A stretch of 64,000 nucleotides of DNA from Delphinus delphis (taxonomy: Eukaryota > Chordata > Mammalia > Artiodactyla > Delphinidae), in assembly GCF_949987515.2 (NCBI RefSeq), contig NC_082701.1, positions 34,861,755-34,925,754 on the forward strand. The letters are read 5' to 3'. A program made the position numbers and the translations under genes. The notes below the pieces were generated by a model that saw only the letters and a list, made by a program, of their open reading frames with translations, was not told where the DNA came from and ran no database searches. Of this stretch, positions 24,382-40,153 are shown in pieces (the first letter of the stretch is position 1; each line of letters opens with the position of its first letter).

Positions 24382-27150
24382 ATTTTTAAAATAGGGGACA
24401 AGGAGATATTTGGAGATAGCAGGATGCGAAGCCAGAAACTACATATACCCTGTGCTTCAGATAGATCTGTGCTGCCCAACTTCTGACCTCAAATGCTCTT
24501 TACGCACATGGACATGTCAATGGGGACTTGACTACTTGGCTGTTGAGTCTCCCTCTCTTCTGTTTTATAGGATTTATAATATTTTCCTGGTCAAATGCCT
24601 CAGCAGAGGGTGAGGAGATATCATGAGACTGTGAGATGTTTCCTCTACATAATCTCAGAGCAGGAAATAGTAGCTTTGGCATATACTTTCATATTTGCAT
24701 GTGAGCAGAAAGAAACAACCACACTCAACTGAGTGCTGTAATGTTATACAAACTCAAAATATTTACAGAAAAAATGAATGTATAGATTTCTATTTTAATT
24801 TAAAGAGAAGCTTTGAGAGAGTAAGGAAACTAAATAAAAGCTTGTTTTATTGTTATTCTCTAATATTACACTTTGTGAGTCTCGCATTTTCAAAGAATGC
24901 TTTTTCCCCAAGATGATTATTAGTTTGATGATTTTTATTATTTTAGAAATTTATTAAAAGTTCAATAGTTGATGGTAGAAGAAAATACTGCTTTCAAGGG
25001 CAAGGACTCCAGGTAACATTGGGCAGCATCCGATTTTTCCTTCTCCATTAGCAATCCCTAGGGCTTCAGGTGAACAGAGCATCTCACAATCTATATTGAT
25101 TCACTGCTCCAAAGCTCTTTGAAGTCACATTAGGATTTTGGTTTCTAGTGCTTTGGAACATTATCTGTTATACAGTACACTGGAAAATGCTTATAGTGTC
25201 ATGTTCAGGTTCCTATAAAGGGCCATATTTTTTTTCTTTTGTTATAGGTTGATGATAACTGAGCTTATTATTAATGTTGTATTAACACATGATCAAAGGT
25301 GTAATCATTTTCATTGAATTGGCCAATTATTTTTTAAAATATATCTAATAAGTGTTTCTTCACAAAATTAAACTCTTTTCTTCCCTAAATCATCTCAATT
25401 TTTATGACTCCCTTTAGAAAGAGACTTGTTTAGATAGAGACTCATTTTAAAAAATTTTGCTTAATTAAATGGTGGTGAATGACATCTTAGAGACAAGTAA
25501 GAGCTAGAAGGAAACTGATCACCTTCAGGTAAAGCCCCATACTTTTATAGAGAATAAACTTTAGCTAAGATGGTAAACAACCTTTCTAAATACATAGATT
25601 TAATTGACAACAGATGAAACATGAGAACAGAAACGTGCCCTGAATTCAGAATTCAGCTTGGGCTTTCACAGATTTCAATAGTGTGTATTTGAGTGATTTG
25701 TGGGGAGAAAAACACATTTATTGTACAATGCAGGCAACTTTAAGAATTGTATTCTGTATTTTTATTGTCTTATTTCTCTCTCCCTATTTTTAGCAACTAG
25801 ACAGATCCTGGACCTTTTGAATAGTGATTAAATGTTAGAACTCCTAAATAATCAGCTGGATTTGATTTTAAATTAAAAATAAATTTCTAGATACCACCAT
25901 TGTAAAACAGTAAATTTAAGAAAGTTATTATTTTGTAGCTAATCATGTAAAAAAGATAGCATTTCTTCTGATTTTTAAATTCCATTTTATATAACATTGA
26001 ACAATAGATGTCACTGTTTGGCCAATAAAAATAACTATAGAATTATTTAATTTGGTTATTTTTCTTCATAAACAATCCTTGTGCTGAACAGATAAGTTAC
26101 AGGGTTCTGGTAGAAAAAACTCAACCAGTGGCAGTGTCTTTTAAATATTAATATCTGGTTGTGTTTTCTCTAAAAAACATATTAATACATTAAATCCATT
26201 ACTTTCTGAATCATTTTACATATAGCTAATTTAAAGCTGCTCACTTTGTGCCTTTATATTAATGTTTTGACAACTAGGTGTTATTACAAGGAGAGTTAGA
26301 ATAAGGTTATTTGAGAAGTATGGGCTCAGGTCAAGAAAGAAACCTCTCAGAGTATGATTAATTGTATTTTAAGTCCATGTAATGTCTAGTAAGCTAACTT
26401 GATTGACAAGGAATCTATACAAAATGGAAATTAGGGATAGAGAAGCCAAGGAAGAAGAGATATTGAAAGTAATGCAATTGGATCCAATTGTGAGGGATGG
26501 AGAAGTGATAGACTCTGATCCAAATTTCATGGATGGAGTCAAGGCCATATTCAAATTTATGTCAATTTTGTGTAAATAAATCCGAAGTATTCAAGAAGCT
26601 AAGGTGAAGTTGCTAAGCAGCTGGCAACAGGAAGATGACTTGGAAGAAACAGTAGGGAGTGTTTGGAGATTGTTTAATGATAGTGTATTTTTATTTATTT
26701 ATTTTTTTACATCTGAGGCATATTATAGAAAAAATATTAGTTTAAGGTACAAGAAAACTGTTAAAATTTAACATCTGTTTCCTTAAGTTTTCCATAGATT
26801 ATAACAAAAGTCCATCAGGACGTGTGTGCCTGATGCCAAAAAAAAAAGAAAGAAAAAAAAAAAGAATTCAGAAAGTTTGGTGAATGAGCAACTGCTAGGC
26901 CCTAAATCTAACAAGCTGTATATCCTAATTGCATTTGTAAAGTGGTTTAGGATTTATGAAGCATTTTCACACTAATTATCCAGGCTACTCTCTGACTCCT
27001 CAACCCATTGCAAAATGACTTCTGCAACAACCATTTCACTCAAGCTGATCTCTCAAATGTTATTAATGACCCACACATTGTCAAAAACCACCAACCTGCT
27101 CTTATGTCCTTATTCTATTCAATCACTGCTTTTTCTTTTTTTTTTTTAGA
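24382..27150. other. intergenic, nothing recognised
   Basis: Nearly 2.8 kb of AT-rich DNA with no gene and no repeat I can name. Short frames at 24410-24613 and 24695-24916 lack domains. An A-rich simple tract lies at 26837-26863. Confidence 0.5.
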
Positions 27151-27154
27151 AGAT

Positions 27155-27457
27155 GTTGGATGTAGGAGTTTATTAATTAATTTATTTATTTTTGCTGTGT
27201 TGGGTCTTCGTTTCTGTGCAAGGGCTTTCTCTAGTTGCTGCAAGCGGGGGGCCACTCTCCATCGCGGTGCGCAGGCCTCTCACTGACACGGCCTCTCTTG
27301 TTGTGGAGCACAGGCTCCAGACGGGCAGGCTCAGTAGTTGTGGCTCACAGGCCTAGTTGCTCTGCGGCATGTGGGATCCTCCCAGACCAGGGCTCGAACC
27401 CATGTCCCCTGCATTAGCAGGCAGATTCTCAACCACTGCGCCACCAGGGAAGCCCTC
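27155..27457 (-). mobile_element. CHR-2-like SINE (long form)
   Basis: Reverse-oriented long CHR SINE: 'tttgctgtgttgggtcttcg', several imperfect internal repeats of the 'ttgtggagcacaggctcc' type, then the head 'ggctcgaacccatgtcccct' (B box) and 'gcgccaccagggaagccc'. Both flanks are T-rich, so the target-site duplication cannot be fixed. Confidence 0.9.
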
Positions 27458-29029
27458 TTTTTTTTTTTTTTTAATATGGTAAAATTCTCTCTCTCCTTTA
27501 ATTTCTCTCTTCCCATGCTTTCTGTACCACTTTTTTCCCCTGGTTTTTCTTCTACCTTTCTGACCTTTTCTTATTTTTCTTCTCTGATAATTTTCCACTA
27601 TCCTATCCCTTAAATATTTGTGTTCTTAGATTTCTGCCTCTGACCCTTTTCTCTCTGAATGCTTTTCTGAATGGTTATGTTGGTGGGGAACATTTGAGCT
27701 ACCTTCTGTACAATTGTTATTCAACAAATAATAATTTCCCCTAGGTACTGGGTACTGTTTCAGGTGCTAGGAACACAAGAATCACTAGAAGTGTTATTGT
27801 CTCTTCCCTCAGTCCTTTAGTCCTTTTTAGTTCATTAGTTAGGGAAAGGGCATGTGTGGGAATATACTGAGTAATTGACTGATGTATCTACAACTTCTCC
27901 TTCAAGGCCCTCACCCTTCAAATACATTTTCTTGTGCTCTCAGTCCCTACCCTAGTAGTTAGGAAATTATGGGATCACAGATTTGAGGAGAGGGTTATTA
28001 ACATAGAAATTCAGGGGGAAAGAAATGGGTCAAAATACTGTTTTCAAGTATTAAATAGACTTTTAGAACTGGCAATAAAAGACATCGTCTTGCAAGAAAA
28101 GGATTTTAGAAGTGCAAGAGGGCAAGTTTTTGGTTTTCTAAAGCATAAAGTAAATTCTCTAACAACAGAGTTTTTTCTGCCTGCCTGCCCAAATAAGACC
28201 CCAAGGGCTATTGAATAGGAGGAAACAAGAGAGATACAGGCATGATCTATGTCCTCTTCCCTTTGAGCCATTTCCTAAAGGGTAGTGGTAAAACCCTGCA
28301 ATGATTTAAGCACCCAAAGAGTGAGGTAACCTATGTTCAGATTGCTGGTTTGATTCCTAGATTCTGACAACTCCTCTACAAGTATAGAGAGAGCTGCATG
28401 TGGCCAAGTAATGGCTGAATCCAAACCTACAAAGCCTCAGGGCAGGTCTCTGGTAGGTGGCAGCTAATAGTCAAGTATTTTCCTGTAGGGCTGAGCGTAG
28501 CAGAGATGTGACAGTGATGCCAAAGGACCTGGGGGAGCTCTGTGGCTAAGACAAATGAATAGCATTAGCAGGTGTGCCATGGAGTTTCTTTCTAGATGTC
28601 AGGTTGGAAAGTTGAGGCCAGGTAGGTGCCAGAGTGAAGAGATGACCCCTTCCCTAGAACAACTGTTTGCCAGCCCAAGCAAATGCTGAAAACCAGGCAT
28701 TCACTTATGACGACTGCTCACACAAAAATTTTACTTTCTGCCATAGGACAGAGTGATTTCTCAAAACAGATTTTTTAAACAAAGATAGATGTACTTTTCT
28801 CCTATTCTAGCTAGGTAAAATTGATGGAAAAATAGAAATATCTGCACGTGAGTGTTGAGTACATACAAAGCATCAGGGATCCTAGGAGATGTTAATGATA
28901 TAAACTAAATAAGAAATTGTCCCTGCCCTCAAGGAGCCTACATTTTATTGAAAAAGACAATGTTGAGCCGTCTTCTGGCTGATTTTCTTTTTATTACACC
29001 AAAGTATTCAGCATATTTACTGCTTTGAA
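27458..29029. other. intergenic, weak old-repeat traces only
   Basis: No gene is supported. Segments near 27720-27800 and 28850-28975 ('ccctgccctcaaggagcc') look like pieces of an old interspersed repeat of the L2/MIR age, not nameable with confidence. The 94-codon frame 27934-28218 has no recognisable domain. Confidence 0.45.
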
Positions 29030-29330
29030 TGTCCCACCCTTTCATTTTAGGTCTACCAGGTTTCTCCTTTCTCATTTGAGACTTAGGGATGAATCATTTT
29101 GTGATGTTTTCCCCTGTCCTTTTGGCTAAATTAACTATCAACTACTATATTCCCATAGCACTTTTTATATAGGATAGCACATTTTTAAATATATTTCTCA
29201 GTTGTACAAGGCTTTGTCTCCTCATTTAAATGATAAGGTCCTTAAAGGCAGGGACAGTTATATACCCATTTTTTCTGTCTTTAGCATCTGGTACATAGAA
29301 GATTATCAATAAAATCTTATTTTATTGAAA
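29030..29330 (+). mobile_element. L2 LINE 3' end remnant
   Basis: Good L2 tail: 'aaggtccttaaaggcaggga', 'tctttagcatctggtacata' and 'gattatcaataaaatc' in the right order. Confidence 0.7.
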
Positions 29331-29399
29331 ATTTTTATGCTGATTCTCCAAAATCACTCTGTATGATTAGTGTTGTGTTCTTTAGACTTTTGTTTTTTT

Positions 29400-29520
29400 A
29401 ACATATTTGAAAATAATGAAGGATGCAGACAGTCAAATTACTTGTTTGAAGTCACATAGCTATGAGGTGGCAAAGCTTTGAAGAAACAAAAAATATCTGA
29501 CTCTAAATCTGCATTGTTAC
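29400..29520 (-). mobile_element. MIR SINE fragment
   Basis: Contains the reverse MIR core block 'ttgaagtcacatagctatg' followed by 'aggtggcaaagc'. Short and diverged. Confidence 0.5.
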
Positions 29521-31186
29521 TTACTTAGCTCACTTGGTTCCAATCTTGGCATTTAGAACTGTGTCCAGATAGTTGTATAAGATTAACAATTTAGATTTTC
29601 TCATGTGGCCCAAAGAAGTCTTCTCTTTCTTGTCCTCACAAACCTCATGACAAACCTAAACCTCAACATGCTATATTAACTGGTTCCATGTTGTAACTTT
29701 TATTTTCAATTAATTATTTCAGGGTAAAACCCACTGTACTTGTTGCTTTGATGTCTTCTCCCATTTTCCTACCCTGATTATTTCATTCATTTCCTCTGTT
29801 GCCACTTAAGCCCGTGTATTCTAGCTTTGACATGTTCAGTATCACCTCAAACACACAGGTACAGAAGGTTACCTGAGTCTGTCCAATTTTTATATTCAAT
29901 TATTGATTTGGTTCAATATCTTCTATAAGCCATTGCCTTCTTTTTAATTTCTGAGATTACTTTTATTTAAGATTAGAAAGGAAATGCCTTAAATATGGGA
30001 AAAAAAAACATTTCAGAAAAAAAGACATGTTAAGATTTTCTATCAGCAGCTGCTCTTTTGGAGAATAGAAAGAATTGCACAAAATATTCATAAATGACAG
30101 GTTTTCTCTAAGGATAATATTCTACACTTTGAATAACAATTTTATATTTTTTTTAGTAGCAACACATGCTAGAAACTGTATTTCTTCTATTAGAATATTT
30201 TAAATCAGTAATCAAATTAAAAAGGAAAAAACATTCATTCATTCATTTAACCAGCACATAAATATTTATCTAGGACTCTCATACTATTTTATTATGTAGA
30301 TTGTAAAAATAACTTTACTGAGAAAATCAATAGAATAATAGTGTAAAACCTTACTATCACAGATTAATTGCGCAAAGGAGAATTTGAAATTATGTATTTA
30401 ATTATTATGTATTTTAAAAACAGTTTCATTAAGTGCAAGTTCATGCAGAAATTCAAAATAAGTTTGTCCACTACAAGGATGGACAAACAAGAAAAGCTAC
30501 TTTAATTACTAGATAAGCATAGCTTGTAATTAGCATGTCAACTTTTGTGTGTGCAAATGAATGTTTCCAAAGAACTGAAAGTATTTACTTTTCTCACTTT
30601 AGAAGCTCTGACATTTTCTGAACAATCTTATTAAAGCATTAATTTACAATCTTCCTTTTTAACTTCAGGGCACCTCTGTGAACTGTTAGCAATTCTCTTT
30701 TAGTGGACCCCAATTAATTTACTTTCTGAGTTTTTTCATTTATATAAGATCTTATTTTCTAATGTTCTTATTAAATTTTATGCTGTGTGTTTTGAGATCA
30801 TTTCAAGTACCATGTATATTCTCAGAAAAAAAAATTATGTCAGTGGAAATATAATGGTGCACTTGTTAAGGAAGAATGTCAACTCAACAGAAACAATTAT
30901 GCTAAGACTAGCTAGCAAGCAAGTGTTTTTTTTTTTTTTTACTAAAAGAGAGGTTTTAAATTGTGTTCTGCAGATGTAAAATTCCATGGGAAAAATATAT
31001 AATTATACTTGTAAAACTGTGTATATATATGTATGTACATGTACACAAACATAAATAAGTTTGTTTATACAGCCTTTCCAATGGAAGAGTTAAGAAAATC
31101 TACCTGTGAATTGCTCTCAGAACTTACCATTTGTGCGCAATTGCTAAATCTGTAACAGATAAGCAAAAACTAGATAAAAAGCCACT
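29521..31186. other. intergenic, nothing recognised
   Basis: Very AT-rich DNA without a gene or a nameable repeat. A T tract of 16 lies near 30925-30940. Confidence 0.5.
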
Positions 31187-31255
31187 AATAACATATATAT
31201 GTGTATATATATATATACACACTTGTGTGTGTATATGTGTGTGTGTGTGTATATA

Positions 31256-31299
<44 letters not shown>
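31187..31299. repeat. (TA)n/(TG)n compound microsatellite
   Basis: Alternating TA and TG dinucleotides, with a pure TA run at 31261-31298. The Tyr-Ile-rich frame on the minus strand is a translation of this tract and not a protein. Confidence 0.95.
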
Positions 31300-31302
<3 letters not shown>

Positions 31303-32119
31303 AATGATACATTAAATATTATCCTGTAGTCTTTGTATCCACTTTCCAGCAATGGGTACCATTAAATAACTATGTTGATATGCTGCTCTTCCTTACTTGC
31401 TAAGCTTAACATAGAATAAAAGTCTCCTTAATTTGGTTGAGATTGATTAGAATTTATTATAAGAAATGGTATTGATATGTAGTTTTTCTACAAAGTCATG
31501 TATAAAATGCATAAATCATTGTTTATGTTATTTATATTAACAAATCATCAAAATAGAGTAGCAAGCTATCTTATTAAGGGCACAGCAAAGTTAAATAAAA
31601 CACCCAAATACAACAGTTTAGGGAAGGGTCAAAAAACAAAAGGAAGTCAGGACATAAAGAGTCAGAGAGCTATAGAGATAGAATGCATTGCCTAGGGCTG
31701 GGGAGTGGGGGAATTAAGGGATGATGCCTAGTGTGTGCAGGGTTTCTTTTGGGGGTACTGAAATGTTTTAAAATTAATTGTGGTGATGGGTGCACAACTC
31801 TGAATATACTAAAAACCAAAGGTATTTAAAGAAAAAGTTCTTAGAGAAAACAACTACATTTAGATGGTCATTACATTCACTGCACTTCTGTTGGGGCACT
31901 TACTTGTTTCTGAGTGTGAAAAGTAAGCTCAAACAGAGCAGTAGCCAAGTAAATATTGGTGCAGTCTCATAAGGACACAGGCTCATAGGAGCCCAAGATT
32001 GATGTTCAGGCCTACTAAAGCCAACAGGGCTCATTATGGAGAAAGGGGAGCCATAGAGAAGTGAGACATATATTCTGTGTGCAGATTCTTCCTCAGATAT
32101 TTGCTAATTCTAAAGTTGT
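31300..32119. other. intergenic, nothing firm
   Basis: Unassigned AT-rich DNA. 'gcctagggctggggagtggg' near 31691 is reminiscent of old L1 3' UTR sequence but not enough to call. Confidence 0.4.
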
Positions 32120-32339
32120 GCATGCATAGAAGAATATTCAAAAGGGAAAAAAGCATAAAGCAGTATAAAAGAGATTTAAAAACTTAGCAGATAATTTAGC
32201 AAGCTCATAGTTATGGGAAGACAAGTTTTCATAAAGGTGAAGAATTTCAGTTAAGGTGTCAGACATATTATACTCTAAAATTAAGGATAAACCAGAAATA
32301 TGGTTCAATACACTTACTTTATGAGTCTTCAGAAAGAAA

Positions 32340-32579
32340 AAGAACTCCTCTTTGTTTTCTTTTGTTTTTTTTCTGTACGCGGGCCTTTCACTGCCATGGC
32401 CTCTCCCGCTGTAGAGAACAGGCTCTGGACGTGCAGGCCCAGCGGCCATGGCTCACGGGCCCAGCCGCTCCGTGGCATGTGGGATCCTCCCAGAACGGGG
32501 CATGAACCCACGTCCCCTGCATCGGCAGGTGGACCCTCAACCACTACGCCACCAGGGAAGCCCCAAGAACTCCTCTTTG
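32340..32579 (-). mobile_element. CHR-type SINE
   Basis: Element 32355-32564 in reverse with T-rich tail, GC-rich body and tRNA-like head. Flanked by a perfect 15-bp duplication aagaactcctctttg at 32340-32354 and 32565-32579, a clean insertion into the old L1. Confidence 0.96.
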
Positions 32580-34848
32580 AAGGAACATATCATCATCCAG
32601 AATTTCCACATTACTTCATAAATAATGTCCAGTATTCAATCAAAACTTACTAGACATGCTACCAAAAAGCACCAAATAACTGAAATCAACAAGAGAAAAA
32701 GATAATTAAAAGGCCACAAGTAAGCCAGATGTTAGCAAAGATCAGAGATATATTTTTCAAAGAGTCAAATGGAAATCCTAGAAATGAGCATAAAAGCTGA
32801 AAATTTAAAATTCAATGCATATGTTTAATAGTTGAGAAATAGAGGATTAGTGAAATGAAGGTCATTAGATAATGTTCAGATTGAATGAATAAAAACTAGA
32901 TAAATAGTATCAGATATGTAAAACACAGTGAAAACTACTAACCTATTTGTAATTAAATCCCAAAGAGAAGAGAAAGAAAGAGAAAGAAGTAGTATTTGGG
33001 GGGGAACATGTTGATAATTTTCCAAAACTGACCCCCAAAAAATGACAGATTTAAAAGTTCTACAAAACATAAGAAAGATAAATAAAAAAGAAAACCACAT
33101 CTTGTCACATCATAGAAAAAACAAAGCTGATAATCAAAGATAAGCAGGAAAACTTAAGAGTTCCTTCCAAGGAGAGTTAATTTTTACTAGAAATGGCAGA
33201 ATAAGTAAAACAAAACAAAACAAAAATGACATCTTTTAAGTACAAAAACTTTAAAAATAGAATAGCCAACCAAAACTTCTACAAACAACAAAAAATACAT
33301 TTCAAAAATGAAGGTGAAATAATGACTAAATATTTAGTTTGAGAGCAAAAATCACCAACAGACCTACTCTTATGTTCATACATTTGAATTATTCTAGAAG
33401 AGAAATGATCTCAAGTAGATGCATGGTAAAGGACTGAAGAATTAAGAACACCAGAAAAAATAAACAAATGAATAATTTAAATGAATGCTCACTGTTTATA
33501 TTCATTTATTAAAAGCATATAAATATATGTACAATTAAATGACAAAAAGTAAATCTGAAAAAAAATGAGTTAAAGCATGTTAAAATAGTTCCATTTCTAG
33601 AAGGAAATATTTTAAAACACAACTTAATAAGAAGGATATATGGAATAATTTCCAAGATGATCATAAGTGAAGAGCTCAGAATATATGTCACAAACAATTA
33701 GAGGGAAAATGATAAAAAAATAATAAAAATAACTTGATTAATACAAAGGAAAGAAAATAAGTGAGAAAATAATTAAATATAGAGTGGATATAGAGGAAAC
33801 AAATAATACTCTCATATCCATAAATTTAAAGATATCAGAAATTACATTAAATGTGAATGGAGGAGATGTTCTAATTAAAAGACAAAGATTACAATCTGGA
33901 TTAAAATAAAACAAAATGAATTAGAACCAACTATATATTGCTTGTAAAAAATGAGCATTAACTATAAAGAACAGAAAGATTCAAAAGAAAAGAATGGTAA
34001 AATACAGGCCATGGAAATACAAACTTAAGAAAAACTATTATAGCTATACTAATATTAGAAAGTGCAGAATTTCAGGCAGAGAAAATTACAAGGGATAAAG
34101 AAGGAATTCAACAGGAAAATATAATAACCTTAAACTTATATGTACTAATAATGTAGCCTCAAAATATATAAACTGAAGTCTGTCATAACTAAAGGAGAAA
34201 TAGATAAATCTACAATCAAAGTTTAAAATTTTAATATCTTTCTTGGTAATAAAACTCACTAAGAGTTACAGAAGATTTGAACAACATGATTTACAAATTT
34301 GACCTAAAAATCATAAAGATATAGCAATCCCTATAATTATAACACATTGGTAAAAATAAAGATAAGAAAAAAATAACATTTTGACTATTTGTGTATTTAA
34401 TTTTCTGATTAATGAAGTATAACATTATAATATAGATGAATTAGTTTTTAGAAGAAAATTTATAATTCTAAATTCTTGAGCTCAAAAAATTGGAAATAAA
34501 AGTGGAAGTTAAACAAAATAAGGAAAATGGAATTAATAAAAAAGAAAGCAAATATACAATAGAGAAAATAAAATTGTTTCTTTGAAAAGACGATATAATT
34601 TATAAACATATCATAAGTCCGATTAAGGGGAAAAAAAAGAAAAGGCACAACAGTATCAGGAATGAAAAATTCAAAACCAATAATGTGGACATTACAGATA
34701 AAGAGTACACTATAGTTCATAGTTCTAACAATAAATTAATACCACTTATTAAAGCTGGTATAAGAAAAAGCACTAAATCTAAATCTGAATAATCTTACGT
34801 ATACTCAATATGTTGAATCTGTAAAATCTTCCCATAAAGAGAAGTCAG

Positions 34849-35165
34849 AGTGAGTTAGGAGTCATTGGGTGAGAAAGATGTTGCTCCCAATAAACATGAT
34901 TTGACAGCCATCTACAGACAAAAACGCCTTTGTGGGAGATTTGTTAAAACTCCAGTAAAGCCCAAAACTAAGGACAGTCACTTTGAGAAGGCAGGACAAT
35001 GACCTGGTGGCAGGTTTGCCCAAAATGGTCCCTGTTGCAGTCTGAAAGAAGTCCTATGTTCCTATGGATTTAGTTCCACTTGACCCTGGTCCTACAACTA
35101 GCCCCATCTGCTGCTGACCCTGGAGGCATGCAGGTGAGCAGGCCCTGGTTCCCATCAGAGTCGAG
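34849..35165. other. unidentified GC-richer block inside the ancient L1
   Basis: About 317 bp replaces the reverse transcriptase part of the old L1. It is clearly richer in G and C than its surroundings and contains 'aggcaggacaatgacctggt' and 'gttccacttgaccctggtcc'. No clean ORF, poly(A) or terminal repeat was seen. It could be a fragment of another repeat or of a processed transcript. Confidence 0.4.
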
Positions 35166-36339
35166 ACAATAATCTTTAAGAGATAACAGAGAATACCTTT
35201 ATGATTTGGAGTAGATAGAAATTTATTAAATAGGGTCTAATCATTAAATAAAAAATTGATAGGTTGAACTTCATTAAATCTATAAGCATTCCAGACTGGA
35301 AGAAGATATCTGCAATACATATATCTAAAGAAGAATTCAAGACAATATATATATTGCACAAAAATGAATGGCTAAATAACCAGTAAGCATATGTAAAGAT
35401 GTTAGCATTAGTCATTAGGAGAAAAAAAAACAACAAAAAATGAAAACCATAATGAGGTACCTTTGCACACACATCAGAAAGTGTAAAATTAAAGTTTAAA
35501 AAATAACAATACTGAGTGTAGGCAAACATATGGAGGACCCATAAAATGCTGGTGGTTGTATAATATTGGAACAAATCCTTTGGAAAACTTTGGCATGACC
35601 TATGATGCTGAATATACACATATTATGGATCCAAGAATTTCATTCCTAGGCCTACCTAACATATAAATGTGCACTAAAGGACATGTGTAAGAATGTTCAT
35701 AGCATCATTAGTAACTGTTTAAAACAGAAATAACAATTTTCTTCAAGAGTAAATTTTATAAATTATGAGCTATGTATGCAGTGGAACATTATAGAATAAT
35801 GTAAAAAAAACAGGTCACATATAATTTTGATTAAAGGAAAAAAAAAAACCGAGATGCAAGAGTACCTAGTATATGATCCCATTCATATGAAAAAAAGAAC
35901 ACTTTTTCCCTAAAGAGGCAAACTTATCTATGATGATTTTGATCAGAATAGTCCTTACCTTTGAGGCAGGGAATGAGTGAAATGAGGCAGGAATGAGGCT
36001 TCTGGAACAATGGTTATGTTCTGTATCTGGATAAGTGTGGTCGTTATATAGGAGTATTCACTTTGTAAATATTCGTGAAACTGTATAGTTAAGATTTGCG
36101 CACTTCACTGTATGTTACACTCTTTAAAAATAAAATACAAAAAACATTGATATTATTGGTATTAGAATGTTGAAACTCCTAGTAGGCTACCCAAACTTTT
36201 GTGTGTGGCAGGAGTGGTGGAGGGCAGGGGGAGATGTGAGGGTGGTAATAGAACAACGAGGGCAATGACAATAATACGAATAATAAATGAGCACTAGTCT
36301 TTGGCATAAAAGATGGGAGAACAGGAAGAAAATAAAGCC

Positions 36340-36500
36340 ACCCTCCAATCTTTTGAAGTAGGTGATATAATTACCCTGGTTCATATAGAAGGAAACAGCT
36401 CTGTGGAACTGTTACTTGCCTAAAATTACAGATGTCTATATAATAGAACTGGGACTGGATTCATAAGACCAGTCTTAAGTTCTTATTCTCAACTGGGATA
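36340..36500 (-). mobile_element. MIR SINE remnant
   Basis: 'aaggaaacagctctgtggaa', 'gttacttgcctaaaattaca' and 'agaactgggactggattcat' follow the reverse MIR order. Strongly diverged. Confidence 0.5.
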
Positions 36501-36510
36501 AGATTCTTAA

Positions 36511-37731
36511 CCCCATACTTTTTCATTGCTTACAAAAATACTGATTAAAAACATCTTGTTTTGAAGGGAAGACTATAATTTGCTGAAGGAGGACAGAATT
36601 CCAAAGTTCTGTTTGGTTTAATAATAATAATATATAGCCTTACCTGCATAGATAAAGCAGCAGAGGGAAAAATATTTAAAGGCCATAATATTGACTAATT
36701 ACTAAAGACCATATGTTTCCAATGATCCTGATGAAACCAGGATGAAACCTGATGGCTTTTCTGTGGTAGAGTTATGTGTTAGTTTCCCTTTGTACCAATG
36801 AGGCTTTTGCAACTTAGGAGGAAAAATTTGAAAAGAATAGGCATGTCTGCCAAAGGTAGTAACAAATTTGGGCACAATTTTTTGTGTCTTCGAGTTTCCC
36901 CAGTCCACCATTCACTTTCTTTGCAAATCATTCCACTTTTTTCCTCAAAAAAAGAGTTTGGAACTACTAGACTTGGAACCAAAAGATCCTTATTTATTTT
37001 ATTATAGCATTTCACAAATAGGTTTGCTGAAGGAAGATGTGTATTAGACTATTTATTATATTTATATTTGCATATCAGATTAGCTGCTTCTTCTTTCTTC
37101 TTTTTGCAAAAGAATAGACTTTGTGATCCTTGAATTAGGAAAATATTCTCCTTGTACAATTAATCTCAGGCATTGATATTTATCACATTCTCTATGAGGT
37201 CTTTATGGGATGTGCCCCACTTCAGGACAGAACTTTTCTACTACTTTGCTGACTTATTCCCTACTCTAATTTCATAATTTGATGGGAGAAAGCTTTTTAT
37301 GTGAATCATGCAAGCACAAAATTTGGTAAAGAGAGTGAGAAGAAGAAAAAAGCTTAAAGACACCATAGTTAGCAACGCAATGCTTTTGCAACACACATAC
37401 TTTATCACTCTCAGGAAGCACAGTGCTTTGCAATTTCAACTCAAAGATTAAAAACAAAATCCTTCTCAATTCTAGGCTCTCATACAAAGTCTCTTAAATA
37501 AAACCTTTCCCTTCTCCATTCTCACCTCCCCAGTATGTCTAGAGCTTAGAAACCATTTGAATGTACACACAAATGCAGCAGAAAAAGACTCATGAGTGGG
37601 TATCATTAGAGTTACTCAATTGTGCACCCCTTGGTGTGTTCCAACTCTAGTCCTAAAGGGACTGCAATATTTTTCCTTCTCAGCCACAAATTTAGAGAAT
37701 CTTGTTTCATCACAGCTAGGTTCTTCTAAAG
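36511..37731. other. intergenic, nothing recognised
   Basis: No supportable gene. Overlapping short frames on both strands at 36702-37015 and 37272-37487 have no domains. Confidence 0.5.
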
Positions 37732-37955
37732 CAGGGTTTCTCAACCTCAGTACTATTGATGTTTTCAACCAGATAATTAGTTGTTGTTGGAGGCTATTCT
37801 GTATATTGTAGGATGTTTAACAGCATCGCTGGCCCTCTACCCACTACTTGCCAGTATCACCACTCCCCGCACACCCAATTCTGACAAATGAAAATGTTTC
37901 CAGACATTGCCAAATGTCCCTAGGAGGTAAAATGATTCCAAGTTGAGAAACACTG
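37732..37955 (-). mobile_element. MER20 hAT non-autonomous DNA transposon
   Basis: A 224-bp element with near-perfect terminal inverted repeats: cagggtttctcaacc at the left and agttgagaaacactg at the right. The core 'attgtaggatgtttaacagc' and 'ccagacattgccaaatgtcc' match MER20. The expected 8-bp duplication is not clear. It lies about 170 bp beyond the KIF2B stop codon. Confidence 0.88.
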
Positions 37956-38121
37956 ACCTACAGAATAAAAACAAATTACAGAAATACAAAGGAAGAAGAA
38001 AGAGGACAGTTCTGAAAACCATATTTTAAGAGGTTTTAAACTTTCCAGGAGGATCTTTATATCTAGATAATTTAGGCAGCTTTCCTTTATAAGAGACTTA
38101 GGAACTGCAGCACTGTATCCA

Positions 38122-40153
<2,032 letters not shown>

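Larger units (their letters stand above)
32120..36150 (+). mobile_element. ancient L1 (L1M-type), heavily decayed and interrupted
   Basis: L1 blocks appear in order on the plus strand. An ORF1-side region near 32620-32860 has 'gtccagtattcaatcaaaac'. The ORF2 endonuclease region at 33780-34330 has 'attacaagggataaagaagg' and 'ctaaaggagaaatagataaa'. The ORF2 C-terminal region follows at 35180-35930 ('ataaaatgctggtggttgta'), then a 3' UTR to about 36150 ('gcgcacttcactgtatgtta'). The reverse transcriptase region is missing. A CHR SINE is inserted at 32355-32564 and an unidentified block sits at 34849-35165. Boundaries approximate. Confidence 0.75.

Noticed and set aside
31187..31299. Tyr-Ile repeat protein on the minus strand
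   Set aside because: Translation of a TA/TG microsatellite.
35176..35619. 147-codon minus-strand frame rich in hydrophobic residues
   Set aside because: Antisense to the C-terminal ORF2 region of the ancient L1.
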